Made by a program: the position numbers and the translations under genes
Origin: Microbacterium testaceum
GTDB taxonomy: Bacteria; Actinomycetota; Actinomycetes; Actinomycetales; Microbacteriaceae
Reading direction: 5' to 3'
DNA length: 64,000 nt
Assembly (NCBI RefSeq): GCF_020781835.1
Contig: NZ_JAJGNJ010000002.1
Location: 372,001 to 436,000 of the forward strand
Shown: one piece after another, positions 27,149-34,312 of the stretch
Layout of the letters: each line of letters begins with the position of its first letter
Position numbering within the stretch: position 1 is the stretch's first letter
The notes under the pieces: generated by a model
Database searches by the model: none
What the model was told of the DNA's origin: nothing
Seen by the model: the letters and a program-made list of their open reading frames with translations, nothing else

Positions 27149-27239
27149 GGTGACGTGTCCGAGCGGCCGAAGGTGCAACTCTCGAAAAGTTGTGTAGGGT
27201 AACCCCCTACCGTGGGTTCAAATCCCACCGTCACCGCCA
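27149..27239 (+). tRNA. tRNA-Ser (CGA)
   Basis: Acceptor arms GGTGACG and CGTCACC pair. The anticodon stem CAACT/AGTTG encloses loop CTCGAAA, giving anticodon CGA (reads UCG). There is a long variable arm (GTAGGGTAACCCCCTAC), T-arm GTGGGTTCAAATCCCAC, and an encoded CCA at 27237-27239. It is the probable integration target of the neighbouring element. Confidence 0.96.
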
Positions 27240-27240
27240 G
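27216..27240. other. Candidate attL at tRNA-Ser 3' end
   Basis: The integrase gene starts its run about 130 bases from the T-arm/acceptor end of the tRNA, the standard location of tyrosine-recombinase attachment cores. The exact core length cannot be set because no second copy of this tRNA end was found in the window. Confidence 0.45.
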
Positions 27241-27244
27241 AGTC

Positions 27245-27287
27245 GAAGCCCCGCGAACCCATGTGAACACAGGGATCGCGGGGCTTC
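27245..27287 (+). terminator. tRNA-Ser terminator
   Basis: A 12-base inverted repeat GAAGCCCCGCGA (27245-27256) and TCGCGGGGCTTC (27276-27287) is followed by TGTCTTTCCCCT. It is a plausible rho-independent terminator for the tRNA. Confidence 0.75.
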
Positions 27288-27368
27288 TGTCTTTCCCCTA
27301 ACCGGCTTCGTGGGTAAGAAATGGGTAAAACCGGTGTTCCGACGGGTTGGGTCCGCCGGGCGACGAGG

Positions 27369-28547
27369 TCAGAGGCTTGGCGGCGTGGTACCGGGATCGG
27401 GCTGCCATGGCAGCTCTGCCCGGGTCGCCTGGGCGTTCATCGCCGGCGCCTCCGCAACGATGATGACCGCGGCGTGCCTCGCTCTGGCGAGGGCTTCAGC
27501 GACGTAGTCCAGGTCGTCGTCGAACAGATCGGCGTAAGTATCGAGCGTCATTGCCGCCGAGGCGTGTCCGAGCATCCGCTGTACAGCCTTGACATTGGCG
27601 CCTGCGCTGATCGCCAGGCTTGCCGCTGTGTGCCGCAGGTCGTGCGGGGTAATCCTCGGGAAGGTGGGGTCGATATGCATCGTTCGCCGCACTGCGGCGG
27701 CGAACCACCCATCGCGCGAGTTCGGAAGGCGCTGTGGCTGCAGGCCGTCACCGAATAAGAGATGCTCAGGGCGCTTGCGGCGCAGTTGATCCCGGATGAG
27801 CTCGTCTAGGAAGTGCGGGAATGGGACGGACCGGGCGGCGTGTGTCTTGGGCGTGCCGGTGTGGATCGTGCCATTGACCATGACCGCGTTCTCCTGGACG
27901 TTCACTCGCCGGCGCGTGAGGTTGACGTCCGCGACGCGAAGTCCTGTCGCTTCCCCCCAGCGCAGACCGGTGTATGCGAGAAAGTAGACGAGGGCTGGAT
28001 GAATCGCCTGCCGGGCGAGGAGGTCGACTTGCTGGTGCGTGAGGTACACCCTGCGCTTGGCGACCTTCTTCGGCAGCTTGACTCCTCGCGCCGGATTGTC
28101 AGCGAGGCGGCGGTCGCGAACTGCCACATCGAGCACGGCGGCGAGCAATCCGTAAGCTCGGATGGTCGTAGTCGCTTTGCGCTGAGTCGCGATCTCCGTC
28201 ACCCAGGCCCGCACATCGCTATATCGCACGGCGTCGAGTCGTACCGACGCCCAGCGCGGGCCAACGTGCGTCCGCCACGCAGAATGCAGAGCGTGCATTG
28301 ACGATGGCTTGAGGACGGCCGCCTGGTCGAGAAGCCACGCATCTGCCAGCTCGCCGACGGTAACGCGGGAGTCGACAGGATCGATGTACGCCTTCTTCTC
28401 GATCGACACGGTGACGTCGGCCAGAAATTGTTGTGCGTCAATCTTCGTACGGAAGCCGCGCTTATTGGCGTGAGTGCCATCGGGCTTCTTGTAGCGCACG
28501 AGGTACCGCGTGCCTTGTGTCGTCTTATAGCGCTGAACGCTTCCCAC
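27369..28547 (-). CDS. int: Tyrosine-recombinase integrase of the ICE
   Basis: This 392-aa integrase should catalyse insertion into tRNA-Ser and excision. It has an N-terminal arm-binding region (VRYKKPDGTHANKRGFRTK), a SAM-like core-binding domain (residues about 60-155) and a catalytic domain with Arg196 (TGLRWGE), Lys234 (TPKTH), His302/Arg305 (PHDLRHT), His328 (LGHAS) and nucleophile Tyr338 (LDTYADLF). All catalytic residues are intact. A tail of about 50 residues follows the active site. Confidence 0.96.
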   Translation of the reverse strand: MGSVQRYKTTQGTRYLVRYKKPDGTHANKRGFRTKIDAQQFLADVTVSIEKKAYIDPVDSRVTVGELADAWLLDQAAVLKPSSMHALHSAWRTHVGPRWASVRLDAVRYSDVRAWVTEIATQRKATTTIRAYGLLAAVLDVAVRDRRLADNPARGVKLPKKVAKRRVYLTHQQVDLLARQAIHPALVYFLAYTGLRWGEATGLRVADVNLTRRRVNVQENAVMVNGTIHTGTPKTHAARSVPFPHFLDELIRDQLRRKRPEHLLFGDGLQPQRLPNSRDGWFAAAVRRTMHIDPTFPRITPHDLRHTAASLAISAGANVKAVQRMLGHASAAMTLDTYADLFDDDLDYVAEALARARHAAVIIVAEAPAMNAQATRAELPWQPDPGTTPPSL

Positions 28548-28586
28548 AAATCACCCGCTCGTGCCATTGCTTCGAAGGTAAACCGA

Positions 28587-28630
28587 GTATTTCAGGTATC
28601 TACTCTTGACTTACTGAATACTTCAGTTAC
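28587..28630. promoter_or_regulatory. int/xis control region with GTAT-N5-GTAT sites
   Basis: The divergent space between int and the excisionase-like gene contains GTATTTCAGGTAT (28587-28599, plus strand) and a related inverted copy, GTAACTGAAGTAT read on the minus strand (28630-28618). There is also a perfect palindrome ACTGAA-TAC-TTCAGT (28613-28627). A TTGACT hexamer at 28606-28611 could be a -35 box for the plus-strand operon. The first motif recurs at 32849 and 57754. Confidence 0.6.
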
Positions 28631-28668
28631 ACACTCGTGTCAACCCAACCCCGGCGAAGGAGCACGAG

Positions 28669-28899
28669 ATGACATCAACGAATCAGCACGGACTGTCGCT
28701 CCAGCCCGGCGAGTACCTCACGCCAGCCCAGGTGGCGGAGATCCTCCCGGGGCTGACATTGAACTCACTGGCGGTCCGACGGCACCGCCACCAGGAACCG
28801 ACGTTCTGCCGGCTGGGTCGCACAATCGTGTACCCACGTGAGGTCATCGAGAAGTGGATCGAATCGGCCACGGTGGAGGCGCGACGCCATGCGGGCTAA
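28669..28899 (+). CDS. Excisionase-like helix-turn-helix protein
   Basis: This 76-aa protein has a winged helix-turn-helix of the MerR/AlpA/Xis type: [20 protein letters not shown], then [27 protein letters not shown] precedes ATG 28669. Its position divergent to int and first in the plus-strand operon suggests a directionality factor or a transcriptional activator. Such proteins cannot be told apart by sequence alone. Confidence 0.8.
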   Translation: MTSTNQHGLSLQPGEYLTPAQVAEILPGLTLNSLAVRRHRHQEPTFCRLGRTIVYPREVIEKWIESATVEARRHAG

Positions 28900-29560
28900 C
28901 AGGCCAGAGGTTGTGGCCGTCGCCAATCAGAAGGGCGGTGTCGGGAAGACGACGGTCGCGATGCAGCTCGCCGCCTCGTTGTCCCGTCGGCTACGTGTGT
29001 TGCTGGTGGATGTCGATCCTCAGCAGTCGGCGGCGTGGTGGGCGGAGAACGCCGATGACGCGTTGCCTTTCGATCACGCGGCGCTGCCGGGACTTCCGGA
29101 CGTGGCTCGGTTGAGGCAACTGGGCGCGCGCTACGACCTCGCGGTGGTCGATACCCCGGGCAGCCTCGAGGACACGAAGACTCTGCAGACCGTCCTCGAG
29201 CTCGCAGACTTCGTCGTCGTTCCCCTCCCGCCGGAGCCCCTTGCGGTGAACCCGACGGTCCGCACGATCGCCCGATTGATCGAGCCGCGCGGCGTGCCCT
29301 ACGCGGTCCTGTTTAACCGCATCGACTCCCGCGTCCCGGGGCAAATAGGCGAGTGGGAGCGACTGGTCGACGACACGCTGCGTCTTCCTCGTTTCGTCTC
29401 GTATCTGCGTCAGTACCGGGTGCACGCCACCGCGTCGGCGGCAGGTCGCGTCATCACTTCTGTCGCGGACACGCGTCGCACCGCTGGAGCGATCTGGGAT
29501 GCGACGTCCGTGGGGTTCGAGCTCCTCGGCCGGCTCTCGACTCAACGAGCGGCGGGGTGA
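28889..29560 (+). CDS. ParA-family ATPase
   Basis: This 223-aa Walker-type partition ATPase has deviant Walker A KGGVGKTT (residues about 13-20), [16 protein letters not shown] and [15 protein letters not shown] 28889 overlaps the upstream stop. It is expected to act with the following gene to stabilise the excised circular form of the element. I excluded an upstream extension that would overlap the excisionase gene further. Confidence 0.9.
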   Translation: MRANRPEVVAVANQKGGVGKTTVAMQLAASLSRRLRVLLVDVDPQQSAAWWAENADDALPFDHAALPGLPDVARLRQLGARYDLAVVDTPGSLEDTKTLQTVLELADFVVVPLPPEPLAVNPTVRTIARLIEPRGVPYAVLFNRIDSRVPGQIGEWERLVDDTLRLPRFVSYLRQYRVHATASAAGRVITSVADTRRTAGAIWDATSVGFELLGRLSTQRAAG

Positions 29561-29567
29561 TCCCGCC

Positions 29568-30017
29568 ATGGCACGCATCGATCTCGCATCCCAGTTCCAC
29601 GACGTCCGCTCACGTGTCTCGACACAACCGACGACCCCGCCAGCAGCGGGGGTGCAGGACGGGCCGAAGTATCGGCGGCTGACACGCAAGGAGACGCTGC
29701 TGCACGCGGATCAGCTCGTCGACCTCGCCGCGCTAGCCCGGTTCCGAATGAAGCAGCGCCGGATACGGACGGAACGCATCACCGAGAACTCGCTGGTGAG
29801 AATCGCCGTCGACCTTCTCCTGGACAACCAAGACCTGCTCGACGGATCAACCGAAGCGGAACTCCGAGACTCCATCCTGATCGGCGTCGCTCGCCTCACC
29901 GCACGATCCGAGACGCCGACGAGTGCTGAGGGCCGGGGCTCCGAACTACCGCGGTCCGACAGTCCGGAAGGTACAGCCTCCGGTAGCTCGGAAGCGAGGT
30001 CGGAGGTGAAGCGATGA
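29568..30017 (+). CDS. Probable partition partner of ParA
   Basis: This 149-aa basic protein is encoded 7 bases after parA. The middle (KYRRLTRKETLLHADQLVDL, then ARFRMKQRRIRTERITENSL and VRIAVDLLLDN) looks like a ribbon-helix-helix or short helical DNA-binding domain. The tail is Ser/Glu-rich and disordered. I assign a ParB-like centromere-binding role by position only. Confidence 0.6.
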   Translation: MARIDLASQFHDVRSRVSTQPTTPPAAGVQDGPKYRRLTRKETLLHADQLVDLAALARFRMKQRRIRTERITENSLVRIAVDLLLDNQDLLDGSTEAELRDSILIGVARLTARSETPTSAEGRGSELPRSDSPEGTASGSSEARSEVKR

Positions 30018-30343
30018 TCTCGGTGACTGTGTACTCGACCGGTCCTGACTGCAAGCAGTGCTGGGCCACGTGCAAGCGGTTCGAGGACGCCGGCATCACG
30101 GTCACCGTGCGTGATCTGTCCGAGTCCGGAACTGACGCAGATCGGGAGTACGTGACGACCGAACTCGGGTACTCCCAGGCCCCGGTCGTCGTGGTCGATG
30201 ACGAGCCGCAGAATCACTGGAGCGGATTCCGACCCGACCTTATCCAACGCCTCATCACCGCCCACCATGACGGCCGGCACCCCGCCGAGTTGCCGGCAGC
30301 CGCCACCGCCCCCGCCAGCAGAGGGATGAGCCATGGGCGTTGA
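30014..30343 (+). CDS. NrdH/glutaredoxin-like protein
   Basis: This 109-aa thioredoxin-fold protein has the N-terminal beta strand VTVYSTGPDCKQCWAT. The redox pair is Cys13/Cys16, with the cis-Pro in YSQAPVVVVDD and SGFRPDLI as in NrdH. A further Cys follows close to the active site (CWATC). The tail of about 30 residues is Ala/Pro-rich and unusual for NrdH. ATG 30014 overlaps the previous stop. In an ICE partition operon its role is unclear. Confidence 0.8.
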   Translation: MISVTVYSTGPDCKQCWATCKRFEDAGITVTVRDLSESGTDADREYVTTELGYSQAPVVVVDDEPQNHWSGFRPDLIQRLITAHHDGRHPAELPAAATAPASRGMSHGR

Positions 30344-31349
30344 ACGGGACGGGAGCACGGAGGACGAGACGAGCGCGGAGGAGCGTCGCCGCCAGATGAA
30401 GCGCGAGCAGAACAAGCGCTGGCGGGACGCGAACCCCGAGCGTGAGGCAGAGAATCGCCGTCGATACCGGGAGAGGGCACGCGAGAGGGACCCGGAGGGG
30501 TGGTTGCGGAAGCACCGTGAGCAGGAGAAGCGCGCGAACCTGAGACGCCGGCAGCGACGTGAACGCAACGCTCGGAGCCGGGAGAGGTACGCGGAGAACA
30601 TCGAGCGATCGCGTGAGAAGAGCCGGCAGTACCGGCGTCAGCAGATCGCACGGGAGAAAGCACGAGACCCTGAGGGGTATCGGCTGCGGCACAACGCGGA
30701 GATGCGCGAGTGGCGGGCGAAGAACCGGGAGCGACTCAACGCACGCCGCCGGGAACAGTATCGACAGAACCCAGGCGACCGACGTGCGCAGTCGCAAGAG
30801 TACTTCGAGAAGAACCAGGAACACGTCCGGGCGAAGCGACGCGAGTACTACCGCACCCACCGCGAAGCGGAGCTGGACGCGAATCGGCGATACAAAGACC
30901 GCGAACGCCGGCGACGGGAAGCCGGCCTCCCTCCCCGCCGCCTCCACAAAGTGACCGCGGAAGAACGACGTCGGAATCAGGCGGCTGCGGACGAGTTCTT
31001 CAGCCGGCCCATGACCCCCGAACGCCGAGCCGCGCTCGAGCGAACACCGCCCGAGCTCATCGACCGGTGGCAGCAGGAAAGCGACCGCCTCCGCAGCCTC
31101 CACGCCTACACCCAGAACGAATCCATCCGGGAACGCCTTCACCGCGAGCATGAGGTCCGAGTGCTCGCACAGCGCGACCGAAGTGACGGCAGAGCGGTTC
31201 GAGCCGCTGCGGAGGATGCGCGCATGGACGCCATCGCCCGCATCATCAACGACCACCTCCGCCGCCACCCCCGCACGACGCGACCGTCGACTGAAGCACC
31301 CGCCACCGAATTGCGCTCACCGCAGACAAGAGATGGGCGTGGCCTGTAA
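30333..31349 (+). CDS. Arginine-rich repeat/coiled-coil protein
   Basis: This 338-aa protein is extremely charged. Residues about 15-210 consist of degenerate repeats of roughly 18-20 residues with the recurring pattern Arg-rich helix, Tyr, Arg, then Asn/Asp-Pro or Asn-x-Glu (NRRRYRERARERDPEGW; REQYRQNPGDRR; REYYRTHREAE). The C-terminal third is less repetitive (FFSRPMTPERRAALERTPPE). It may bind nucleic acid. It overlaps the redoxin gene by 11 bases. I know no named family. Confidence 0.7.
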   Translation: MGVERDGSTEDETSAEERRRQMKREQNKRWRDANPEREAENRRRYRERARERDPEGWLRKHREQEKRANLRRRQRRERNARSRERYAENIERSREKSRQYRRQQIAREKARDPEGYRLRHNAEMREWRAKNRERLNARRREQYRQNPGDRRAQSQEYFEKNQEHVRAKRREYYRTHREAELDANRRYKDRERRRREAGLPPRRLHKVTAEERRRNQAAADEFFSRPMTPERRAALERTPPELIDRWQQESDRLRSLHAYTQNESIRERLHREHEVRVLAQRDRSDGRAVRAAAEDARMDAIARIINDHLRRHPRTTRPSTEAPATELRSPQTRDGRGL

Positions 31350-31389
31350 CCGGGCAGCGCGTACTCTCACATCAACACGAAGGATCCTC

Positions 31390-31644
31390 ATGATCGATCG
31401 AGCCATCGCCGAAGCCGTCACCTACCGCGTCGCCGTCGCCGCGCTCTCCTATTACGACGGCAAAGAAGACGAACAACCCGGGTACAGCCTCCGCGACGAC
31501 GTCCGCTGGTGCCTAGAACCCCTGAAAGGCGTCGTCGCCCCTGCCGCGGAGACCACCTTCAGCTGGCTCATCAGCAGCACCATCACCGACCCGACCGCAA
31601 ATCGCGAACGGCTCTCCAACGGCCTCGCCGCCGTCAGCGCCTGA
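31390..31644 (+). CDS. Hypothetical 84-aa protein
   Basis: ATG 31390 is preceded by CGAAGGATC. The product (DRAIAEAVTYRVAVAALSYY, YSLRDDVRWCLEPLKGVVAP) is predominantly helical and has one Cys. I do not recognise it. It ends the plus-strand partition operon and is convergent with the zeta-like gene. A longer frame upstream overlaps the Arg-rich gene and is rejected. Confidence 0.55.
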   Translation: MIDRAIAEAVTYRVAVAALSYYDGKEDEQPGYSLRDDVRWCLEPLKGVVAPAAETTFSWLISSTITDPTANRERLSNGLAAVSA

Positions 31645-31676
31645 ACGTCGAAGTGCTCGCGCGCTGAATCGAGTGG

Positions 31677-32603
31677 CTACAAGCCGGGCGAGCGAGGCGT
31701 CGGGGCGGTGATCTCCGGATCGACCGACGTCTGCGCGATTCGCTGGACCGTACGTTCGATTGCGGCTCGCCCTGCGCGCAGCACTTCACGCTGCATGACG
31801 GCGCTTCGTGAATCATCTCGGATCGGCAGTTCGGGGAGCACTCGGCGCTGCGCCAGATCATAAAGCGACAAGACACTCTCACAGTCCGCTCTCGTGACCG
31901 GCGCACCGCTGTTTGCGATGTAGTCCGTGACGCGACGCAGCTCGCCCAGCCACAACACACCCTGACTGCCACGCAACGGTGCTCGCAACGCCGCACCAAC
32001 AGCGTTCCAAGCCGCCGCTCGCGGCGGACCGTCGTAGGCACTCTCGCCATCCCCGTCGAGAACCAAGACCCGATCCACCGACTCGCGCGGGATAGCCCGC
32101 AACGTCTCCACGATGTCCTTCCAGCTCGTCGCCGAGCCACGTTCCGCCTGCGCGCCAGTGGAAGCGAGCTGCTGCTGGAGTCGCTGCGTCGCGATGGTCA
32201 CCGCCGCCTCGGTCTCGCGAGGCACGGTGACAACGATGCGGGTGGTGAAGCCGGCGCTCTTGAAGGCCGCGAGAGTCTCGTTAGGGGACGCGCTGATTGC
32301 GTCGTCGTCGATGATCAGGGGCAGCTTGCTCTGCCGCGCCCGATCGAGCGCCTCCTCCAGCAGGTCCTCCCGCCCGCCTCGCCGCGAGCCTCCGTCAAGC
32401 GCCAGCAGATCCGACCGATTCACATAGGCCGTCGGGAATGGCGAGGACGCGAGGAGCCGTCTGACCGCGCGCGCGGGAGCCGCGCCGGGCCCGCCCACCA
32501 GAATGGTGACCACCGGCGCATCCACAGGGTCCACCCCGGCGAACGCGGCCGCGACAGCCCCCGAAGGTGCCGCGTCGAGCCCAGCTGCAGTGTCGGCGCT
32601 CAC
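31677..32603 (-). CDS. Zeta-toxin-like protein with degenerate P-loop
   Basis: This 308-aa protein follows the zeta-toxin layout: strand plus loop VTILVGGPGAAPARAVRRLL (residues 32-51), then YVNRSDLLALDG, a helix, LPLIIDDDAISASPNETLAAF, and GFTTRIVVTVPRETEAAVTIA. Active zeta toxins have a GxxGSGK(S/T) Walker A and phosphorylate UDP-GlcNAc; here the lysine-serine/threonine pair is replaced by Pro-Ala-Arg. It is therefore either an inactive relative or uses another chemistry. ATG 32603 overlaps the small upstream gene (ATGA). Regulation probably comes from site 32849. Confidence 0.65.
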   Translation of the reverse strand: MSADTAAGLDAAPSGAVAAAFAGVDPVDAPVVTILVGGPGAAPARAVRRLLASSPFPTAYVNRSDLLALDGGSRRGGREDLLEEALDRARQSKLPLIIDDDAISASPNETLAAFKSAGFTTRIVVTVPRETEAAVTIATQRLQQQLASTGAQAERGSATSWKDIVETLRAIPRESVDRVLVLDGDGESAYDGPPRAAAWNAVGAALRAPLRGSQGVLWLGELRRVTDYIANSGAPVTRADCESVLSLYDLAQRRVLPELPIRDDSRSAVMQREVLRAGRAAIERTVQRIAQTSVDPEITAPTPRSPGL

Positions 32604-32818
32604 GCCAGCACCTCTCTCAGGATCTCGGCGAGCTCGCGGCTACGCGCATCAACCGCGGCGCGGTCATATCCGTCCGTCTCCAGCGTCTTCCGCCGCACCG
32701 CCAGCGCACCCTCACGATCCGACAAGACCATCCGCGCGACCACCACGTCCGAAAGCTGACGCATCTGCTCGAAAGCGACCACGTCGCCCACACGCCAACT
32801 CGACTCCGACCGCTCCAC
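32600..32818 (-). CDS. Small antitoxin-like protein upstream of the zeta-like gene
   Basis: A GTG at 32818 with a strong AGGAGGG about 6 bases upstream gives 72 aa (VAFEQMRQLSDVVVARMVLS, LETDGYDRAAVDARSRELAE). The protein is helical and acidic, and translationally coupled to the zeta-like gene, the usual order for antitoxin then toxin. I recognise no antitoxin family in the sequence; the role is inferred from position. Confidence 0.6.
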   Translation of the reverse strand: MERSESSWRVGDVVAFEQMRQLSDVVVARMVLSDREGALAVRRKTLETDGYDRAAVDARSRELAEILREVLA

Positions 32819-32848
32819 CAAGACCCTCCTGAGGCGTAAGTCTAGGAG

Positions 32849-32861
32849 ATACCTCAAATAC
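32849..32861 (-). promoter_or_regulatory. GTAT-N5-GTAT site B
   Basis: Read on the minus strand this is GTATTTGAGGTAT followed by CTCCTA. It differs from the int/xis copy (28587) by one base in 13, and 17 of the first 19 bases match. It sits between the divergent antitoxin-like gene (32818) and the winged-helix regulator (32919), so it could control both. Confidence 0.6.
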
Positions 32862-32918
32862 ACGGTGCGAGCCCGCGGACGACGACATCTTGCTGGTCCG
32901 TTGGGCAGAATAGGCAGC

Positions 32919-33242
32919 ATGGCCAAGCGTGCACGACCCGCCACGAGCACCGAGCTCGAGGGTCCCCTCCGCGTGCTCGGTGTCGGGTCCATGGTCAGCA
33001 TGAGCATCATCGGATACCTCCGCGACCACGGCCCCTCAAAACGAGGCGAACTCGCCAACGGCCTAGACCTGCTCCCGGTGACAGTCGCGAAAGCACTCAA
33101 CGAGCTACTGGCCGCGGACTTGATTCGCAGCGACCCGCCGCTCTCGGAACTGCGACGCGGACAGGGCGCGACCTACCGGGTCAACAACCCGGCGGTGACC
33201 GATCTGTACATCCAATTCGGGCAAGGCCTTCGCGAGCTGTGA
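32919..33242 (+). CDS. Winged-helix regulator, ICE copy 1
   Basis: This 107-aa ArsR-like protein has helices SMVSMSIIGYLRDHGPSKRG, recognition segment LDLLPVTVAKALNELLAAD, and a wing DPPLSELRRGQGATYRVNNP. The start is ATG 32919. A paralogue lies at 57837 and shares SIIGYLR, SDPPL, YRVNNPAVT and the closing GQ. No metal-binding Cys is seen, so it is probably not a metal sensor. It may bind the GTAT-N5-GTAT motif found next to both copies. Confidence 0.8.
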   Translation: MAKRARPATSTELEGPLRVLGVGSMVSMSIIGYLRDHGPSKRGELANGLDLLPVTVAKALNELLAADLIRSDPPLSELRRGQGATYRVNNPAVTDLYIQFGQGLREL

Positions 33243-33361
33243 AGCGCACGCCTTGGCATCTCCGCGGAGACACGAGAGGCTCGCGCGGCGGCTCGGGCGA
33301 CGATAGGCAGGGACGACTGACCCGGGGGCACAGAGCGCGTGCTTGGCGCTCTCTGACAAGG

Positions 33362-34312
33362 TCACGAAGAACTAGCCAATGCCTTCGTAGCGAAGTACTG
33401 AACCGTCAGCCCGACTACGTCTCCGCGCGCGTGCGCATCGACCGGACTCGAGCGGCCAGAGACGCCTATGCGCCACACAGCTGGCCGATTGTCTGTCTCG
33501 TCTAGACCCAAAAGTATGCAGCACGCGGCGAAGATCTTGGGGCCCATCGGCACCAACACGATTCGGCTAGCGTCAGAAACTCCAGACACCAGGGACTCGA
33601 GGCGGTAGTAAGTTTCGCCCGGGTCAAGCACTGGATACCTGATAACGTCCCGCGGCTCGAAAACCGACAGGAGCAACCGATTTGCGTCGGTCAGCGCCGA
33701 CGAATACTTCGGGTCGTTGCTGTCGGGCCAGAATGCCCACGCTCGGCTCGGCTCGAGGAGTTCGAAGGCGCCAATTGCTCTTTGAGGCTCGTAACCTAGC
33801 CCAAAAATCGCCGTGAGCGGCAACGACGTACGGCGCAGCAGACCGTGAAACGCAGGCCCTACCGGCCCCGCTTCTAACGGGCTGGAGCTCAAGTCGGGAT
33901 CTGGCGGTGAGAATGCTGCCGGCGCATACAGGAGGTCGGCGCGCAGGGTGTTCAGCTCCTGTGCCCGTCGCTGGAGGCTGGCAAGGAGGATCGCAAGTCG
34001 ACGTCGATCAAGGCTCGATATGTCGATCCCGACGGTGGACTTATCAGCAATGTCCGAGAGAGTGCGATCGACAGCAGTGGCGAAATTCTCAAGGTTGTCA
34101 GCCTTGACCAAGGTCGTGTTCTTCAGACTCTCCAGCACTGAGAGGTTGCGCATGAACGCGGCAGAGCTCTGTCGGCTATACGGGAAATACAGCCGCTGTC
34201 GTGCTCGGACTGTCGATGCAATGTGGGACGAGCGAGACTCGTATCCGACCGCTCCAATCAATACGTCGTACGAGTGCTCCGCTCCGGCGAGAGGCAGGAC
34301 CCGGCGAATCAA
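33362..34312 (-). CDS. Unknown protein D of defence-like operon (GYESR/DISSL)
   Basis: This 316-aa protein is of no family I can name. It begins with a strand-loop YDVLIGAVGYESRSSH (GYESR at residues 23-27), then a helix, and a second strand GIDISSLDRRRLAILLASLQ (Asp97, Ser99-Ser100, Arg). The C-terminal half holds LTAIFGLGYEPQRAIGA and IVLVPMGPKIFAACCILLGL. The alternating strand-helix pattern suggests a Rossmann-like fold. Its ATG overlaps the ATPase stop by 4 bases, so it is the last gene of a coupled four-gene operon. Base composition here is less GC-rich than in neighbouring ICE genes. Confidence 0.75.
   Translation of the reverse strand: MIRRVLPLAGAEHSYDVLIGAVGYESRSSHIASTVRARQRLYFPYSRQSSAAFMRNLSVLESLKNTTLVKADNLENFATAVDRTLSDIADKSTVGIDISSLDRRRLAILLASLQRRAQELNTLRADLLYAPAAFSPPDPDLSSSPLEAGPVGPAFHGLLRRTSLPLTAIFGLGYEPQRAIGAFELLEPSRAWAFWPDSNDPKYSSALTDANRLLLSVFEPRDVIRYPVLDPGETYYRLESLVSGVSDASRIVLVPMGPKIFAACCILLGLDETDNRPAVWRIGVSGRSSPVDAHARGDVVGLTVQYFATKALASSS

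Noticed and set aside
27190..27758. Short plus-strand frames across the tRNA terminator and int 3' end
   Set aside because: They run over the tRNA and the integrase antisense strand, with no recognisable domain or ribosome-binding site.
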